Assembly (NCBI GenBank): GCA_020444415.1
Contig: JAHLLA010000005.1
Span: forward strand, 124,001 to 188,000
Direction: 5' to 3'
Source: Bacteroidota bacterium
GTDB lineage: Bacteria > Bacteroidota > Bacteroidia > Bacteroidales > F082
DNA: 64,000 bases
The position numbers were made by a program, and so were the translations under genes. Every line of letters starts with the position of its first letter. The stretch's first letter is position 1. Below the pieces are notes generated by a model. The model searched no databases. It had not been told where the DNA came from and was given only the letters and a program-made list of their open reading frames with translations. Positions 8,784-17,716 of this stretch are shown piece after piece.

Positions 8784-9653
8784 ATGGAAAGTGCGAAGCC
8801 AACACCGGCACTGGTTGACATTGAAAAAGTCATCAAAGATAAGAGTCCGACACTCAAAAAAATGCTGCCGGGATTTATAACTGCGTATTTAAAACGAATT
8901 ATTCACCAGGATGAGCTGAATTTTTACCTGACAGAATATGCCCATTTGCAAGGCGTGGAATTTATTGATGCCGTGCTGGGCTACATCAATACAAAACTGG
9001 AACTGGTCGGGATTGAGAATATTCCAAGAACAGAAAAATGTATTATAACTTCAAACCACCCGTTAGGCGGGCTGGATGGTATGGCTTTAATGCTGGCAGT
9101 GAGTCATGTTAGGGGAGATATTGTATTTCCTGTGAATGATATCCTGATGAATGTGAAAAATCTGGAACCACTGTTCATCCCGATCAATAAACATGGCTCA
9201 AATGCTGAAAATATAAAGATCATCAATGATACTTTTGCTTCGGATAAGGTGGTGTGTTATTTTCCTGCCGGATTGGTTTCGAGGAAAACAGGCAGCGAGA
9301 TTCGGGACATGGAATGGAAATCTACTTTTATTACCAAGGCCAAGCGGTTTGAGAGGGACATTATTCCAACACATATCAGCGGTAGAAATACCAACTTTTT
9401 TTATAATCTGGCCAATTTAAGGAAGAAACTGGGAATTAAAGCCAATATTGAAATGCTTTACCTGGTAGATGAATTTCACAAGCAAAAAAATCAAACCCTG
9501 GTAATTACTTTCGGACCCAACATTCCTTACCGAACCTTTGATAAAAGATTTACGGCCGCCCAATGGGCTGATCTGGTAAAACAATACGTTTATAAAATGG
9601 GCGCTGGTTATAAAGAAACTTTCGAGAAGTTTTTAGAGCAAAAACCTGTTTAA
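8784..9653 (+). CDS. PlsC-family glycerolipid acyltransferase (hemolysin-like subgroup)
   Basis: A 289-residue acyltransferase of the 1-acyl-glycerol-3-phosphate acyltransferase superfamily. The acyl-transfer motif appears as NHPLGGLDG with His92 and Asp98, one residue wider than the usual H-x4-D. A second conserved block is FPAGLVSRK, the position of the family's substrate-binding FPEG motif. Many Bacteroidota have this subgroup, and some members acylate aminolipids rather than phosphatidic acid precursors, so the exact acceptor is unknown. The gene stands alone on the plus strand and is divergent from mraZ. Its stop is 3 bases from the stop of the convergent thioredoxin-like gene, with no terminator between. 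Confidence 0.8.
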   Translation: MESAKPTPALVDIEKVIKDKSPTLKKMLPGFITAYLKRIIHQDELNFYLTEYAHLQGVEFIDAVLGYINTKLELVGIENIPRTEKCIITSNHPLGGLDGMALMLAVSHVRGDIVFPVNDILMNVKNLEPLFIPINKHGSNAENIKIINDTFASDKVVCYFPAGLVSRKTGSEIRDMEWKSTFITKAKRFERDIIPTHISGRNTNFFYNLANLRKKLGIKANIEMLYLVDEFHKQKNQTLVITFGPNIPYRTFDKRFTAAQWADLVKQYVYKMGAGYKETFEKFLEQKPV

Positions 9654-9656
9654 TTT

Positions 9657-10178
9657 CTATAATAAGGCTTCAATATCATTTACTGTTTGCGGATCGCTGG
9701 GTCTTTTTGCATTTTCGTCAACGACCTTTCCCTTTTTGTCGATAAGCACGTAACGGGGAATGAACCGAACATTAAAACGTGTTCCGTAGTCTTGTTTTAC
9801 TGGTAAACTGGCCAGGTAATGCTCGCCGGTTAATTTAAGATTCTCAACAGCTGATGCCCATGCGCTGGCATTTTTATCGGATGAAATATATACAAAAACC
9901 ACATCTTTTCCCAGGAACGTTTCCTGCATTTTATGTGAATATGGCATTTCTCTTTTACAGGGTCCACACCAGCTGGCCCAAAAATCGAGGTAAATGACTT
10001 TACCTTCGTATTTGGCAATAATGTCATCAAAGCTGGTATTGGCATATTCCGGGCTGTTCAAATCAATAATATTTGTTTCAAGTTCAGCAGGAACGCTTTG
10101 CCCGAAAGTGAATAAACTGAAAATTGTGAGTGCAACAACTATCATTGAGGTTCTTATTTTCTTTTTCATTTTGATCAT
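9657..10178 (-). CDS. Exported thioredoxin-like (TlpA/ResA-type) protein
   Basis: The protein has 173 residues. The N-terminus MIKMKKKIRTSMIVVALTIF followed by a hydrophobic stretch ending FGQ is a Sec signal peptide, so the protein should be periplasmic. A thioredoxin fold follows with the active site WASWCGPC (Cys71 and Cys74) and the cis-proline region FIPRYVLIDKKGKVV. Proteins of this type reduce apo-cytochromes or other periplasmic thiols. Translation could also start at the ATG three codons in. It is single-gene or loosely linked to the DUF4159 gene upstream. Confidence 0.85.
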   Translation of the reverse strand: MIKMKKKIRTSMIVVALTIFSLFTFGQSVPAELETNIIDLNSPEYANTSFDDIIAKYEGKVIYLDFWASWCGPCKREMPYSHKMQETFLGKDVVFVYISSDKNASAWASAVENLKLTGEHYLASLPVKQDYGTRFNVRFIPRYVLIDKKGKVVDENAKRPSDPQTVNDIEALL

Positions 10179-10230
10179 TTTTTGTTTGTATTAGACGTAC
10201 GGTTTTTTAAAAACTTACAGTTAAGATTTA

Positions 10231-10884
10231 TTATTGTTGAAAAACAAATTGTATGATGTTGGCACCCATCATAAAGGCTTCCATTCTTTTTTCCGGTGAA
10301 TCATTGTGTACTTCGGAAGATTCCCAACCATCGCCCAGGTCGCATTCATAATCGTAAAAACATACAAGCCGTCCTTCATAAAACAGTCCGAATCCCTGAG
10401 GCGTTTTATCATCATGTTCATGTATTTTGGGCAAACCATCCGGGAAATCATAGGCCTGGTGGTAAATTGGATGCGAGAATGGGAGTTCATGCATCTCGAT
10501 ACCCGGAAAAACTTTGTTCATCTCCCTTCTGAAATAAGGATCCAGCCCATAATTGTCAGAAACATGTAAAAAACCTCCCGAAATCAAATAATTCCGAAGG
10601 TTTTCAGCTTCATCCGGGTTGAGTATGATATTTCCATGGCCCGTCATATGGACAAACGGATAATTAAAAATTTCGATACTGCCCACATCAACAGTGGCAA
10701 TATCCGGATCAATTTGGGTATTAAGGTTTGTGTTGCAGTATTTTACAAGATTTGGTAGTGAGGTCGGATTGGCATACCAGTCACCTCCGCCGCTGTATTT
10801 TAATAAGGCAATCTGCACCTTCTGTGCATTTGTGGTTTGCAAATTTGTTAGTAATAGAATGAATATGGTGAAATAGACCTTCAT
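10231..10884 (-). CDS. Secreted DUF4159 protein
   Basis: I recognise the DUF4159 family: a glutamine-amidotransferase-like alpha/beta domain with KVQIALLKYSGGGDWYANP at the start, FNYPFVHMTGHGNI in the middle and FGLFYEGRLVCFYDYECDLG towards the end. Function is unknown; members are usually secreted and sit near MoxR/von Willebrand-type loci, which are not seen here. I place the start at the ATG at 10884 (MKVYFTIFILLLTN), giving a clean signal peptide and 217 residues. The frame is open another 15 codons upstream but that extension would bury the signal peptide. Confidence 0.85.
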   Translation of the reverse strand: MKVYFTIFILLLTNLQTTNAQKVQIALLKYSGGGDWYANPTSLPNLVKYCNTNLNTQIDPDIATVDVGSIEIFNYPFVHMTGHGNIILNPDEAENLRNYLISGGFLHVSDNYGLDPYFRREMNKVFPGIEMHELPFSHPIYHQAYDFPDGLPKIHEHDDKTPQGFGLFYEGRLVCFYDYECDLGDGWESSEVHNDSPEKRMEAFMMGANIIQFVFQQ

Positions 10885-10938
10885 AAATCTCTGCAAATAT
10901 AAAAAACGCATATATTGAAAAAGCAGCATATGTGTTTT

Positions 10939-11652
10939 TTAAGAAAGATTAACCAGGTGTACGGTATGGCAAGCCACAACGCCTGCTGTTTCAGTACGCA
11001 GGCGCGATCGTCCGAGTTTAACAGGTGTAAACCCATTTTCTATAGCAAATTCAATTTCTTCCGGGCTGAAATCACCTTCCGGACCTATCAGGATCAGTGT
11101 GTCTGTATTGGGTTTGCAAATGGTAAGAAGCTCATCTTTCACATATTTATCCACGTAAGCAATAAATTTCTGACCAGAAAATGGTTGTTTCACAAAATCC
11201 CTAAAATTTTTCAAAGTATCCAGTTCAGGGTGAAATGATTTGAGAGATTGTTTAACGGCTGCGGTAATTACACGGTTCAGGCGTTCCTTCTTTATAATTT
11301 TTCTTTCTGAATGCTCCGTCAATATCGGGGAAATGCGATCAATACCAATTTCGGTGCATTTCTCAAGAAACCATTCAAAGCGGTTGATATTTTTTGTGGG
11401 TGCAATGGCAATTCTCAGTTGATAATCACGCTGGTCATCCCCTGCTTCCTGATGGATAATTTCAAGTTGGCAACTTTTTGGATTAGGATCAGTAACCACA
11501 CATTCAAATATCAACCCTGTTCCGTTCGTAACGTATGCTTTGTCACCCTTTTGAATGCGCAATACCCGAACCAGATGATTGGAGTCATCTTTGTTCAAAG
11601 TGTGTAAATGCCCGTCAATACCGGGTGAATAAAACAAATTACTTATTGACAA
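10939..11652 (-). CDS. rsmE: 16S rRNA (uracil(1498)-N(3))-methyltransferase
   Basis: RsmE methylates N3 of U1498 in 16S rRNA. The SPOUT-fold motifs are near the C-terminus: LILIGPEGDFSPEEIEFA and LGRSRLRTETAGVVA, which form the SAM-binding knot. An N-terminal PUA-like region starts NLFYSPGIDG. No ATG opens the frame. I use the TTG at 11652, which has AAGGT just upstream on the coding strand; a TTG five codons later is the alternative. With either start the gene lies at the end of the upstream secreted-protein gene; with the first it overlaps it by 14 bases. Confidence 0.92.
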   Translation of the reverse strand: MSISNLFYSPGIDGHLHTLNKDDSNHLVRVLRIQKGDKAYVTNGTGLIFECVVTDPNPKSCQLEIIHQEAGDDQRDYQLRIAIAPTKNINRFEWFLEKCTEIGIDRISPILTEHSERKIIKKERLNRVITAAVKQSLKSFHPELDTLKNFRDFVKQPFSGQKFIAYVDKYVKDELLTICKPNTDTLILIGPEGDFSPEEIEFAIENGFTPVKLGRSRLRTETAGVVACHTVHLVNLS

Positions 11653-14539
11653 CGACCTTTTTTGTTATGACCTGATTATTTGAATTGATTAACCGGATCA
11701 AATATATACCATTTCGCCATTCCGAACCCAAGCTCACAAGGATAGAATTTTGTTGAGCGTTCAGTTTTTCATTATGAACCACCTGGCCGATCTGATTGTA
11801 TACAACTAATTCTTCAAATATCTGTTCTTCAGGAATAACCACTGTGAATTTTCCACTATTCGGATTTGGAAAAACCTGAACATCATCATTGCTCATCACA
11901 TTCGATTCCACGCTTACATACTGACTGATAGAAATATTGTCGATGAATAACGGATTGCCATAAAAACTATAGGTTTCAAAAGCAATTTGAACATCTGCAT
12001 TTCCGGCCCACTGGCTGATATCAATGTCAATACAGGATGAGCCCCAGCCTGAAATACACCAATCAGATGCGGTTTCGGGCCAGAAATCTTCTGTCATTTC
12101 GTGCGTGGCAAAATTACCGTTGCCATCTTCAGCATCCGCAAAAATACGGGTCCATGTGGCGCCACAGTCGGCAGAAATATAAATGATCAGTGAATCAGAA
12201 ACTTCATCCAGCCTTTTGGCGAATGCATGCTGAAAACTCAGGGATGCCGAACTTAAACCGTTTAAATTTAAAGGTGGTGAAATAAGCCTGTCGCGCTGTC
12301 CAATGGCAAAATACTCGGTAAAATTGATACCAGCGGCAAAAGAGGAACCATTACCATCTACTTCAAATAGTTCCCAAGTTACGTCATCATCAGGATTTTC
12401 AATTGTCCAGTATTGATCTCTGAAACCATCCTGTTCGAATGTTTCATTAAAATAGGGTGTATATCCACCTGCCAGAATGAAGTCTGTTTTGGAAAGTGTC
12501 GCATCACCATTTAAATTCCATGCAGTAAGTGATACATCGTAGGTTGCTGCTTCATTAAATTCTACCTCCGGATGTTGGCTCGTTTCGTTGGTTTCATTAA
12601 TAAAAGTGACCGTTGGCGGATCGAATTCCCAATGCCATTGAATAGGACTGTATTGTGTTTGGTCAGTAAACAAAACGGCTTCACCGAGGCAAAATACGTC
12701 TTTGTTTGCCACGAAATCAACACTGGGCAATAGCGATGCGCTCACAACTACATAATCTTCTTTAACTAAAGTGTCGGTTCCAAGTTCATTTGTCGCGATC
12801 AGGGTTACATCAAATTCACCTTCTGTTTCGTATTGAATATTTTGTGGGTTTTTTTCAGTGGACGTTTCAGGTGTTCCTCCTTCAAATGTCCATTGCCACT
12901 CGGTTGGTATACCAGCAGTTCTATCGGTAAAATTGATGGTTTGGTTCAGCGGTATTAATGTTTCATTAGCAGAAAAATTCACTACCGGAATCTGGATATA
13001 TCCGTAAGAAGCAATTTGAGTTCTCCAGTTCCAACCGCCATTTGTGTATTCGGTTGTGTACCAGAATGTCTGATCATCACTCGGGTCAACAGACATCATG
13101 GAATAATCACCCCACCTGTTGACTCCTGTTTGAGAAGCGTTTCCGGCTTTTATAATCGTTTCGGTCACATCAAAAAGTCCTGTGCCAGAATTGGCAGCCG
13201 TTTGTCCGGTAACTGCAATAGATGGAAATGTAGATGATCCTGAGAGTGAATAACCTACTGAAATATCACCGTTCTGGTTCATGGCAATACTTCCCATCCA
13301 ACGGCTATTACCATCGTCAGGGGCATATGTACCCTGCTGGTAAACTTCCCATCCTTCTCCTTCATTTCTTAATTCATACCATCGCACGCCTGCACGTCCA
13401 CCTCCTGCATTCACAGTATGATTGGTAAGCATTACTTCATAAGTATCAAAGTTCCTGTATTGCAAACGATACATTAATCTATCTGAAAGCGCATCCAGCT
13501 TTTGACTGGTGCCTGGCTGTGAAATTGAAATACCACTGCTTGAATAGGATGCTACTGGTATATTTGCTACGACGCTGGCTTCATTATTATTGCTATCATC
13601 CCAATCCACAGTTACTTCTATAAGGCGCAGGGAGTTTGTGCCGCCTTTTACCAGGTAAATGGGCGTGTCCTCATCTGGACCTAATGCACCATCAGCATCT
13701 GCAGGCAACATGCTGCCGAATCCTGATCCCATATTAAAAAACACCATTTCTGCATCCGGATCTCCTGCCAGCATGGCTTCTCGATCAAGGACTGATATGC
13801 CACCACCATACCAGGATCCGTTAGAAAACTGGTTAATTGTGAAACAATAGGCATTATGCCAGACACCAAACTTCGGATAATCGGGCATTTTATCAAATTC
13901 ATAAGCGTAACGATACCATTCGCCAAGCGGGTTATCAGTAACTGAAACAGCAATTAGCTCGTAATATGGAGCATTTGTTGATCCGTTAGGCAGAGAAAAT
14001 TGACTGGCTACCCACCTGTCAGCATATTCGTCATATATAACTATCGGATCGCCATCATTGGTGCCCGACCAGGGACCATCAAAGCCATCCCATAAAGTGA
14101 TATTATTGGTTGGGCCATACAGCATATCGCCTTCTTTATTCCAAATAGCAAAACCCTTATTCACCATTTGCATATAATGATCCAGCCCTACATCTCCCTG
14201 TGTGTCAGGTGGTGCTACACTGTAAGTGTTTGCAACGCCATCAAAATTTGCATTGATGGTTGGCTCGTTCCTCAGACCATCCGTTTGGTTTTGTAATACG
14301 GGGTCGGGACCATTATAGTCACTGTTGAAATCCGTATTTTTAGAAAAATTGAATTTGTTAGGGATCACATAATATTTCCATGCATCTGTATCGGCTCTGA
14401 GTGAAACCGGATCAATATCCCTGAGGGCTTTGGATTTATCAAAATATTTGGCTGTAGTAATTTTTGAAGGTTTAACAGTTTGACTATTTAAAGTTGATAA
14501 AATTCCTATTGAGATGATTATTAAAAAAAGTTTCTTCAT
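11639..14539 (-). CDS. T9SS-secreted PKD-domain protein, paralogue 1
   Basis: A 966-residue secreted protein. A signal peptide occupies about residues 1-20. A long N-terminal module (about 106-510) has conserved blocks such as VAPPDTQGD, SGTNDGDPIV and TGVNRWGDYSMMSVDP. Two PKD domains follow (about 518-600 and 605-690), then a jelly-roll segment (about 696-880, NETFEQDGF...WTIENPDDD) of the choice-of-anchor-J type, and a T9SS type A sorting domain (VFPNPNSGKF onward, about 890-966). It should be exported across the outer membrane and anchored or released. Neighbours 14702-17614 and 17717-20620 share the full architecture. Enzymatic activity is not evident; an adhesin or matrix protein is plausible. 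Confidence 0.88.
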   Translation of the reverse strand: MKKLFLIIISIGILSTLNSQTVKPSKITTAKYFDKSKALRDIDPVSLRADTDAWKYYVIPNKFNFSKNTDFNSDYNGPDPVLQNQTDGLRNEPTINANFDGVANTYSVAPPDTQGDVGLDHYMQMVNKGFAIWNKEGDMLYGPTNNITLWDGFDGPWSGTNDGDPIVIYDEYADRWVASQFSLPNGSTNAPYYELIAVSVTDNPLGEWYRYAYEFDKMPDYPKFGVWHNAYCFTINQFSNGSWYGGGISVLDREAMLAGDPDAEMVFFNMGSGFGSMLPADADGALGPDEDTPIYLVKGGTNSLRLIEVTVDWDDSNNNEASVVANIPVASYSSSGISISQPGTSQKLDALSDRLMYRLQYRNFDTYEVMLTNHTVNAGGGRAGVRWYELRNEGEGWEVYQQGTYAPDDGNSRWMGSIAMNQNGDISVGYSLSGSSTFPSIAVTGQTAANSGTGLFDVTETIIKAGNASQTGVNRWGDYSMMSVDPSDDQTFWYTTEYTNGGWNWRTQIASYGYIQIPVVNFSANETLIPLNQTINFTDRTAGIPTEWQWTFEGGTPETSTEKNPQNIQYETEGEFDVTLIATNELGTDTLVKEDYVVVSASLLPSVDFVANKDVFCLGEAVLFTDQTQYSPIQWHWEFDPPTVTFINETNETSQHPEVEFNEAATYDVSLTAWNLNGDATLSKTDFILAGGYTPYFNETFEQDGFRDQYWTIENPDDDVTWELFEVDGNGSSFAAGINFTEYFAIGQRDRLISPPLNLNGLSSASLSFQHAFAKRLDEVSDSLIIYISADCGATWTRIFADAEDGNGNFATHEMTEDFWPETASDWCISGWGSSCIDIDISQWAGNADVQIAFETYSFYGNPLFIDNISISQYVSVESNVMSNDDVQVFPNPNSGKFTVVIPEEQIFEELVVYNQIGQVVHNEKLNAQQNSILVSLGSEWRNGIYLIRLINSNNQVITKKVVVNK

Positions 14540-14589
14540 GATGAATAAGAGTTCGTAAACATTAAATAAATGAATTTAAAGAATAAATT

Positions 14590-14612
14590 GATCAATACTT
14601 AGACGATCAATA
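14590..14612. repeat. Two GATCAATA direct repeats in the leader of paralogue 1
   Basis: GATCAATA occurs at 14590-14597 and 14605-14612, a period of 15 bases. On the coding (minus) strand they lie between a TAATTTTG -7-like element (14626-14633) and the ATG at 14539. They could be a regulator site or simply AT-rich chance; I saw no copy in the same position in the two paralogues. Confidence 0.3.
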
Positions 14613-14701
14613 TGAGTATTTCTTACAAAATTAATTGTAAAAAAGTTTAATTGCGAAATATTTCACTAAACAAGCTGTGAAAATTGTCAAAAACATACTT
14701 A

Positions 14702-17614
14702 TTATTTGACAACAACTTTCTTAACTGCCTGATTATTATTTGTTATAAACCTAATAAGGTAGATACCTCCGGGCAAGCTCTTGTCTTCATTGATCGAAAA
14801 ATTCAAATCACCATCAATCTTCCTGGATAACATATTTCTTCCATTGGGGTTTATAACCTCCATATTCAAATAATCGTGGCCAGCGGGTAACTGTATATTG
14901 ATTTTACCATTGGCCGGGTTCGGATATATCTTTATTCTGTCGGCGGCGAGAGTCTCTGTCTGTCCAACATACTGGCTTATGGATACATTGTCAATAAATA
15001 ATGGATTTCCCCAATAACAATAGGATTCAAAAGCAATTTGTATATCATGCAGGCCCGCCCATGGACTTAAGTCGATTTCAATACATGAAGCGCCCCAGCC
15101 GGATATACACCAATCGGATTCTGTTTCAGGCCAAAACTCGTCAATTAATTCATGGGTGGCAAAATTTCCACTTCCATTTTCTCCATCTGCAAAAATTCTT
15201 GTCCAACTTTCGCCGCAGTCTTCTGAAATATAAATAATCAATGAGTCGGTAGCTGCAGCAAACTTTTTAGCATATGCATGCTGGAAACTAAGTACCGCCT
15301 GGTTGAGCCCTGAAAGATTAAATGGAGGCGAGATCAGCCGATCCCTGGCACCCAGTTCAAAATAGTCACTAAAGTTAATTCCAACGGATGTGTTTCCTGG
15401 AGATGTGCCTCCTGTTTCAAAAAACTCCCATGTTTTATCTTCATCAGGGTTCTCAATAGTCCACTGGCTCATACTCAATTCTATATCTTCGAATGTTTCG
15501 ATGTAGTAGGGCGTAAAACCGCCTGAATTGATATAATTATGGATGGTTAGAGAGGATGGGCCATTTGTGTTCCATGCTGTAAGTGTCACCGAATATTCAG
15601 CGGATTCAGAAAAAAGAACTTCAGGGTGTTGGCTGTTCTGATCCGTTCCGTTAACAAACGTGACGTTTGATGGGGAGAATTCCCATTCCCATGCTATGGG
15701 AAAGAACTTGGTAGCATCAGTAAAAGCAATTGTCTCACCTGTACAGAATCGCAATTTATCTGCGGAAAAGTGAACTTCGGGCAGCAGGCTTCCGCTTGCT
15801 GTAATAAAATCTTCCATGACCAGGGTGTCATCACCCACATCATTTGAAACTATAAGTCTTACATCATAGGTTCCATCTTCAGAATAAACGATACCGGTTG
15901 GATTTTGTTCGGTTGAAGTTTCGGGTTCTCCTCCGTAAAATGTCCATTCCCATGTACTTGGTGCTCCTAAAGTTTTATCAGTAAAATCTATACTTTGGTT
16001 TAGTGGTATTAAGGTGTCAGAAGCAACAAAATTGGCAACAGGCTCCTGGTCATAATAAAAGGATGCAATTCTTGTTCGCCAGTTCCAGCCACCATTTGAA
16101 TATTGGGTTGTATACCAAAATGTTTTATCGTCTGATGGATCAATCGACATCATGGCATAATCACCCCATCTGTTAACACCGGTTTGTGATTTGGTTCCTT
16201 CGAAGATGCTGGTTTCCGGTATGTCAAATTCACCTGAACCAGAATTATCTGCTGATTGGCCTGAAAATCTTATGGAAGGATATGTGGATGAACTTGAAAC
16301 GGAATATCCGGCCATGAGCACTCCATAGGCATTCATGGCGACACTTCCCATCCACCTGCTGTTACCATCATCAGGAGCATAAGTGCCCTGTTGATAAATT
16401 TCCCAACCTTCGCCATAATTTCTTAATTCGTACCATCTAACACCGGCACGTCCACTTCCTACATTCACACTGTGGTTGGTTACCATTACCTGGTAATCTT
16501 CAAAATTCCGGTATTGAAGACGGAACATTAAGCGGTCCTCCAATGCATCCAGTTTCTGACCTGTACCAGGCTGACTAATTGAAATATCGCTGTTTGAATA
16601 GGCCATAACAGACATCACATCAATAATTTCAACAGTAGCGTTGCTGGTATTGTCCCAGTCAGTGTGAGCTTCTAACAAACGAAGTGAACCTGGTCCGAGA
16701 CTGACAAGATAACTCGGTGAATCTTCAGGAGGTAAAATTGCACCATCTGCATCAGCGGGCATCATACTTCCATAACCGGAGCCTATATCAAACAGCAGCA
16801 TTTCAGCATCCGGATCACCAGCTAACATAGCTTCACGATCCAGCATACAAACACCTCCTCCGTGCCATGAGCCGCTTTCAAACTGGTTTATGGTTAAATA
16901 GTAAGCATCATGCCAAACACCGAGTTTTGGGTAATCAGGCATTTTATCAAACTCAAAAGCATATCGGTACCATACACCGGTGGGATCACTTGTGGCTGAT
17001 ACAGCCACCAATTCGTAATAAGGTCCATTGTTGGCTCCATAGGGTAACGAGAACTGACTTGCAATCCAACGATCGGCATATTCATCATACAACACAACAG
17101 GATCGCCATCATTGGTGCCGCTCCATGGACCGGGAAATCCATTCCAAAGGGTAATATTGTCAGCAGGTCCATAAACTGAATTGCCAGATTTGTCCCAAAT
17201 TCTAAATCCATTATTAACCATCTGAAAATAATGATCAAGGCTCACATCTCCCTGTGTATCAGGAGGGGCCACTCCATAAATATTTGAATTCCCATTAAAA
17301 TTTTCTACAATTTCAGGTGTATTTCTGTTTGTAATTGTACTTTTCTGCAAGATCGGGTCAGGCCCATCCAATGAAACACGTGGACTCACTTTTTCATGAA
17401 AATCAAATTTGTTGGGTACGACTCCGTTTTTCCATTCACTCTTTATCTGTCCGGGAGGGATAGGTTCAACTTCTTTAAGCTCACGCGAAATGTCGAATTT
17501 GAAAGCTTTTTTAACTGAACTATATTCAAAACTTTGAGAAAAAGATAAAAATGGTAAGATGATGAACAGGATAGCAATAAAATTCCTGGGTACTGCTTGT
17601 TGTTTGAAATCCAT
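14702..17614 (-). CDS. T9SS-secreted PKD-domain protein, paralogue 2
   Basis: This 970-residue protein is colinear with both neighbours. A signal peptide (hydrophobic stretch NFIAILFIILPFLSFSQS after MDFKQQAVPR) leads into the shared N-terminal module with VAPPDTQGDVSLDHYFQMVN, SGTNDGDPVVLYDEYADRW and TGVNRWGDYAMMSIDPSDD. Two PKD domains, the jelly-roll segment (WTIENPDEDKTWEFF) and a C-terminal sorting domain beginning IYPNPANGKINIQLP follow. The ATG start is used. The 162-base gap to paralogue 1 and 102-base gap to paralogue 3 are AT-rich and without clear terminators, so the array could be partly co-transcribed. Confidence 0.88.
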   Translation of the reverse strand: MDFKQQAVPRNFIAILFIILPFLSFSQSFEYSSVKKAFKFDISRELKEVEPIPPGQIKSEWKNGVVPNKFDFHEKVSPRVSLDGPDPILQKSTITNRNTPEIVENFNGNSNIYGVAPPDTQGDVSLDHYFQMVNNGFRIWDKSGNSVYGPADNITLWNGFPGPWSGTNDGDPVVLYDEYADRWIASQFSLPYGANNGPYYELVAVSATSDPTGVWYRYAFEFDKMPDYPKLGVWHDAYYLTINQFESGSWHGGGVCMLDREAMLAGDPDAEMLLFDIGSGYGSMMPADADGAILPPEDSPSYLVSLGPGSLRLLEAHTDWDNTSNATVEIIDVMSVMAYSNSDISISQPGTGQKLDALEDRLMFRLQYRNFEDYQVMVTNHSVNVGSGRAGVRWYELRNYGEGWEIYQQGTYAPDDGNSRWMGSVAMNAYGVLMAGYSVSSSSTYPSIRFSGQSADNSGSGEFDIPETSIFEGTKSQTGVNRWGDYAMMSIDPSDDKTFWYTTQYSNGGWNWRTRIASFYYDQEPVANFVASDTLIPLNQSIDFTDKTLGAPSTWEWTFYGGEPETSTEQNPTGIVYSEDGTYDVRLIVSNDVGDDTLVMEDFITASGSLLPEVHFSADKLRFCTGETIAFTDATKFFPIAWEWEFSPSNVTFVNGTDQNSQHPEVLFSESAEYSVTLTAWNTNGPSSLTIHNYINSGGFTPYYIETFEDIELSMSQWTIENPDEDKTWEFFETGGTSPGNTSVGINFSDYFELGARDRLISPPFNLSGLNQAVLSFQHAYAKKFAAATDSLIIYISEDCGESWTRIFADGENGSGNFATHELIDEFWPETESDWCISGWGASCIEIDLSPWAGLHDIQIAFESYCYWGNPLFIDNVSISQYVGQTETLAADRIKIYPNPANGKINIQLPAGHDYLNMEVINPNGRNMLSRKIDGDLNFSINEDKSLPGGIYLIRFITNNNQAVKKVVVK

Positions 17615-17716
17615 TATTTTATTTTTTTAATTATTATCAAATAAACAAATTAAATGTGAGGTGATGTATTAAAAGAGGCTTAAAAGAAATATTTTTGTCA
17701 TGAAATGTAGAAAAGT

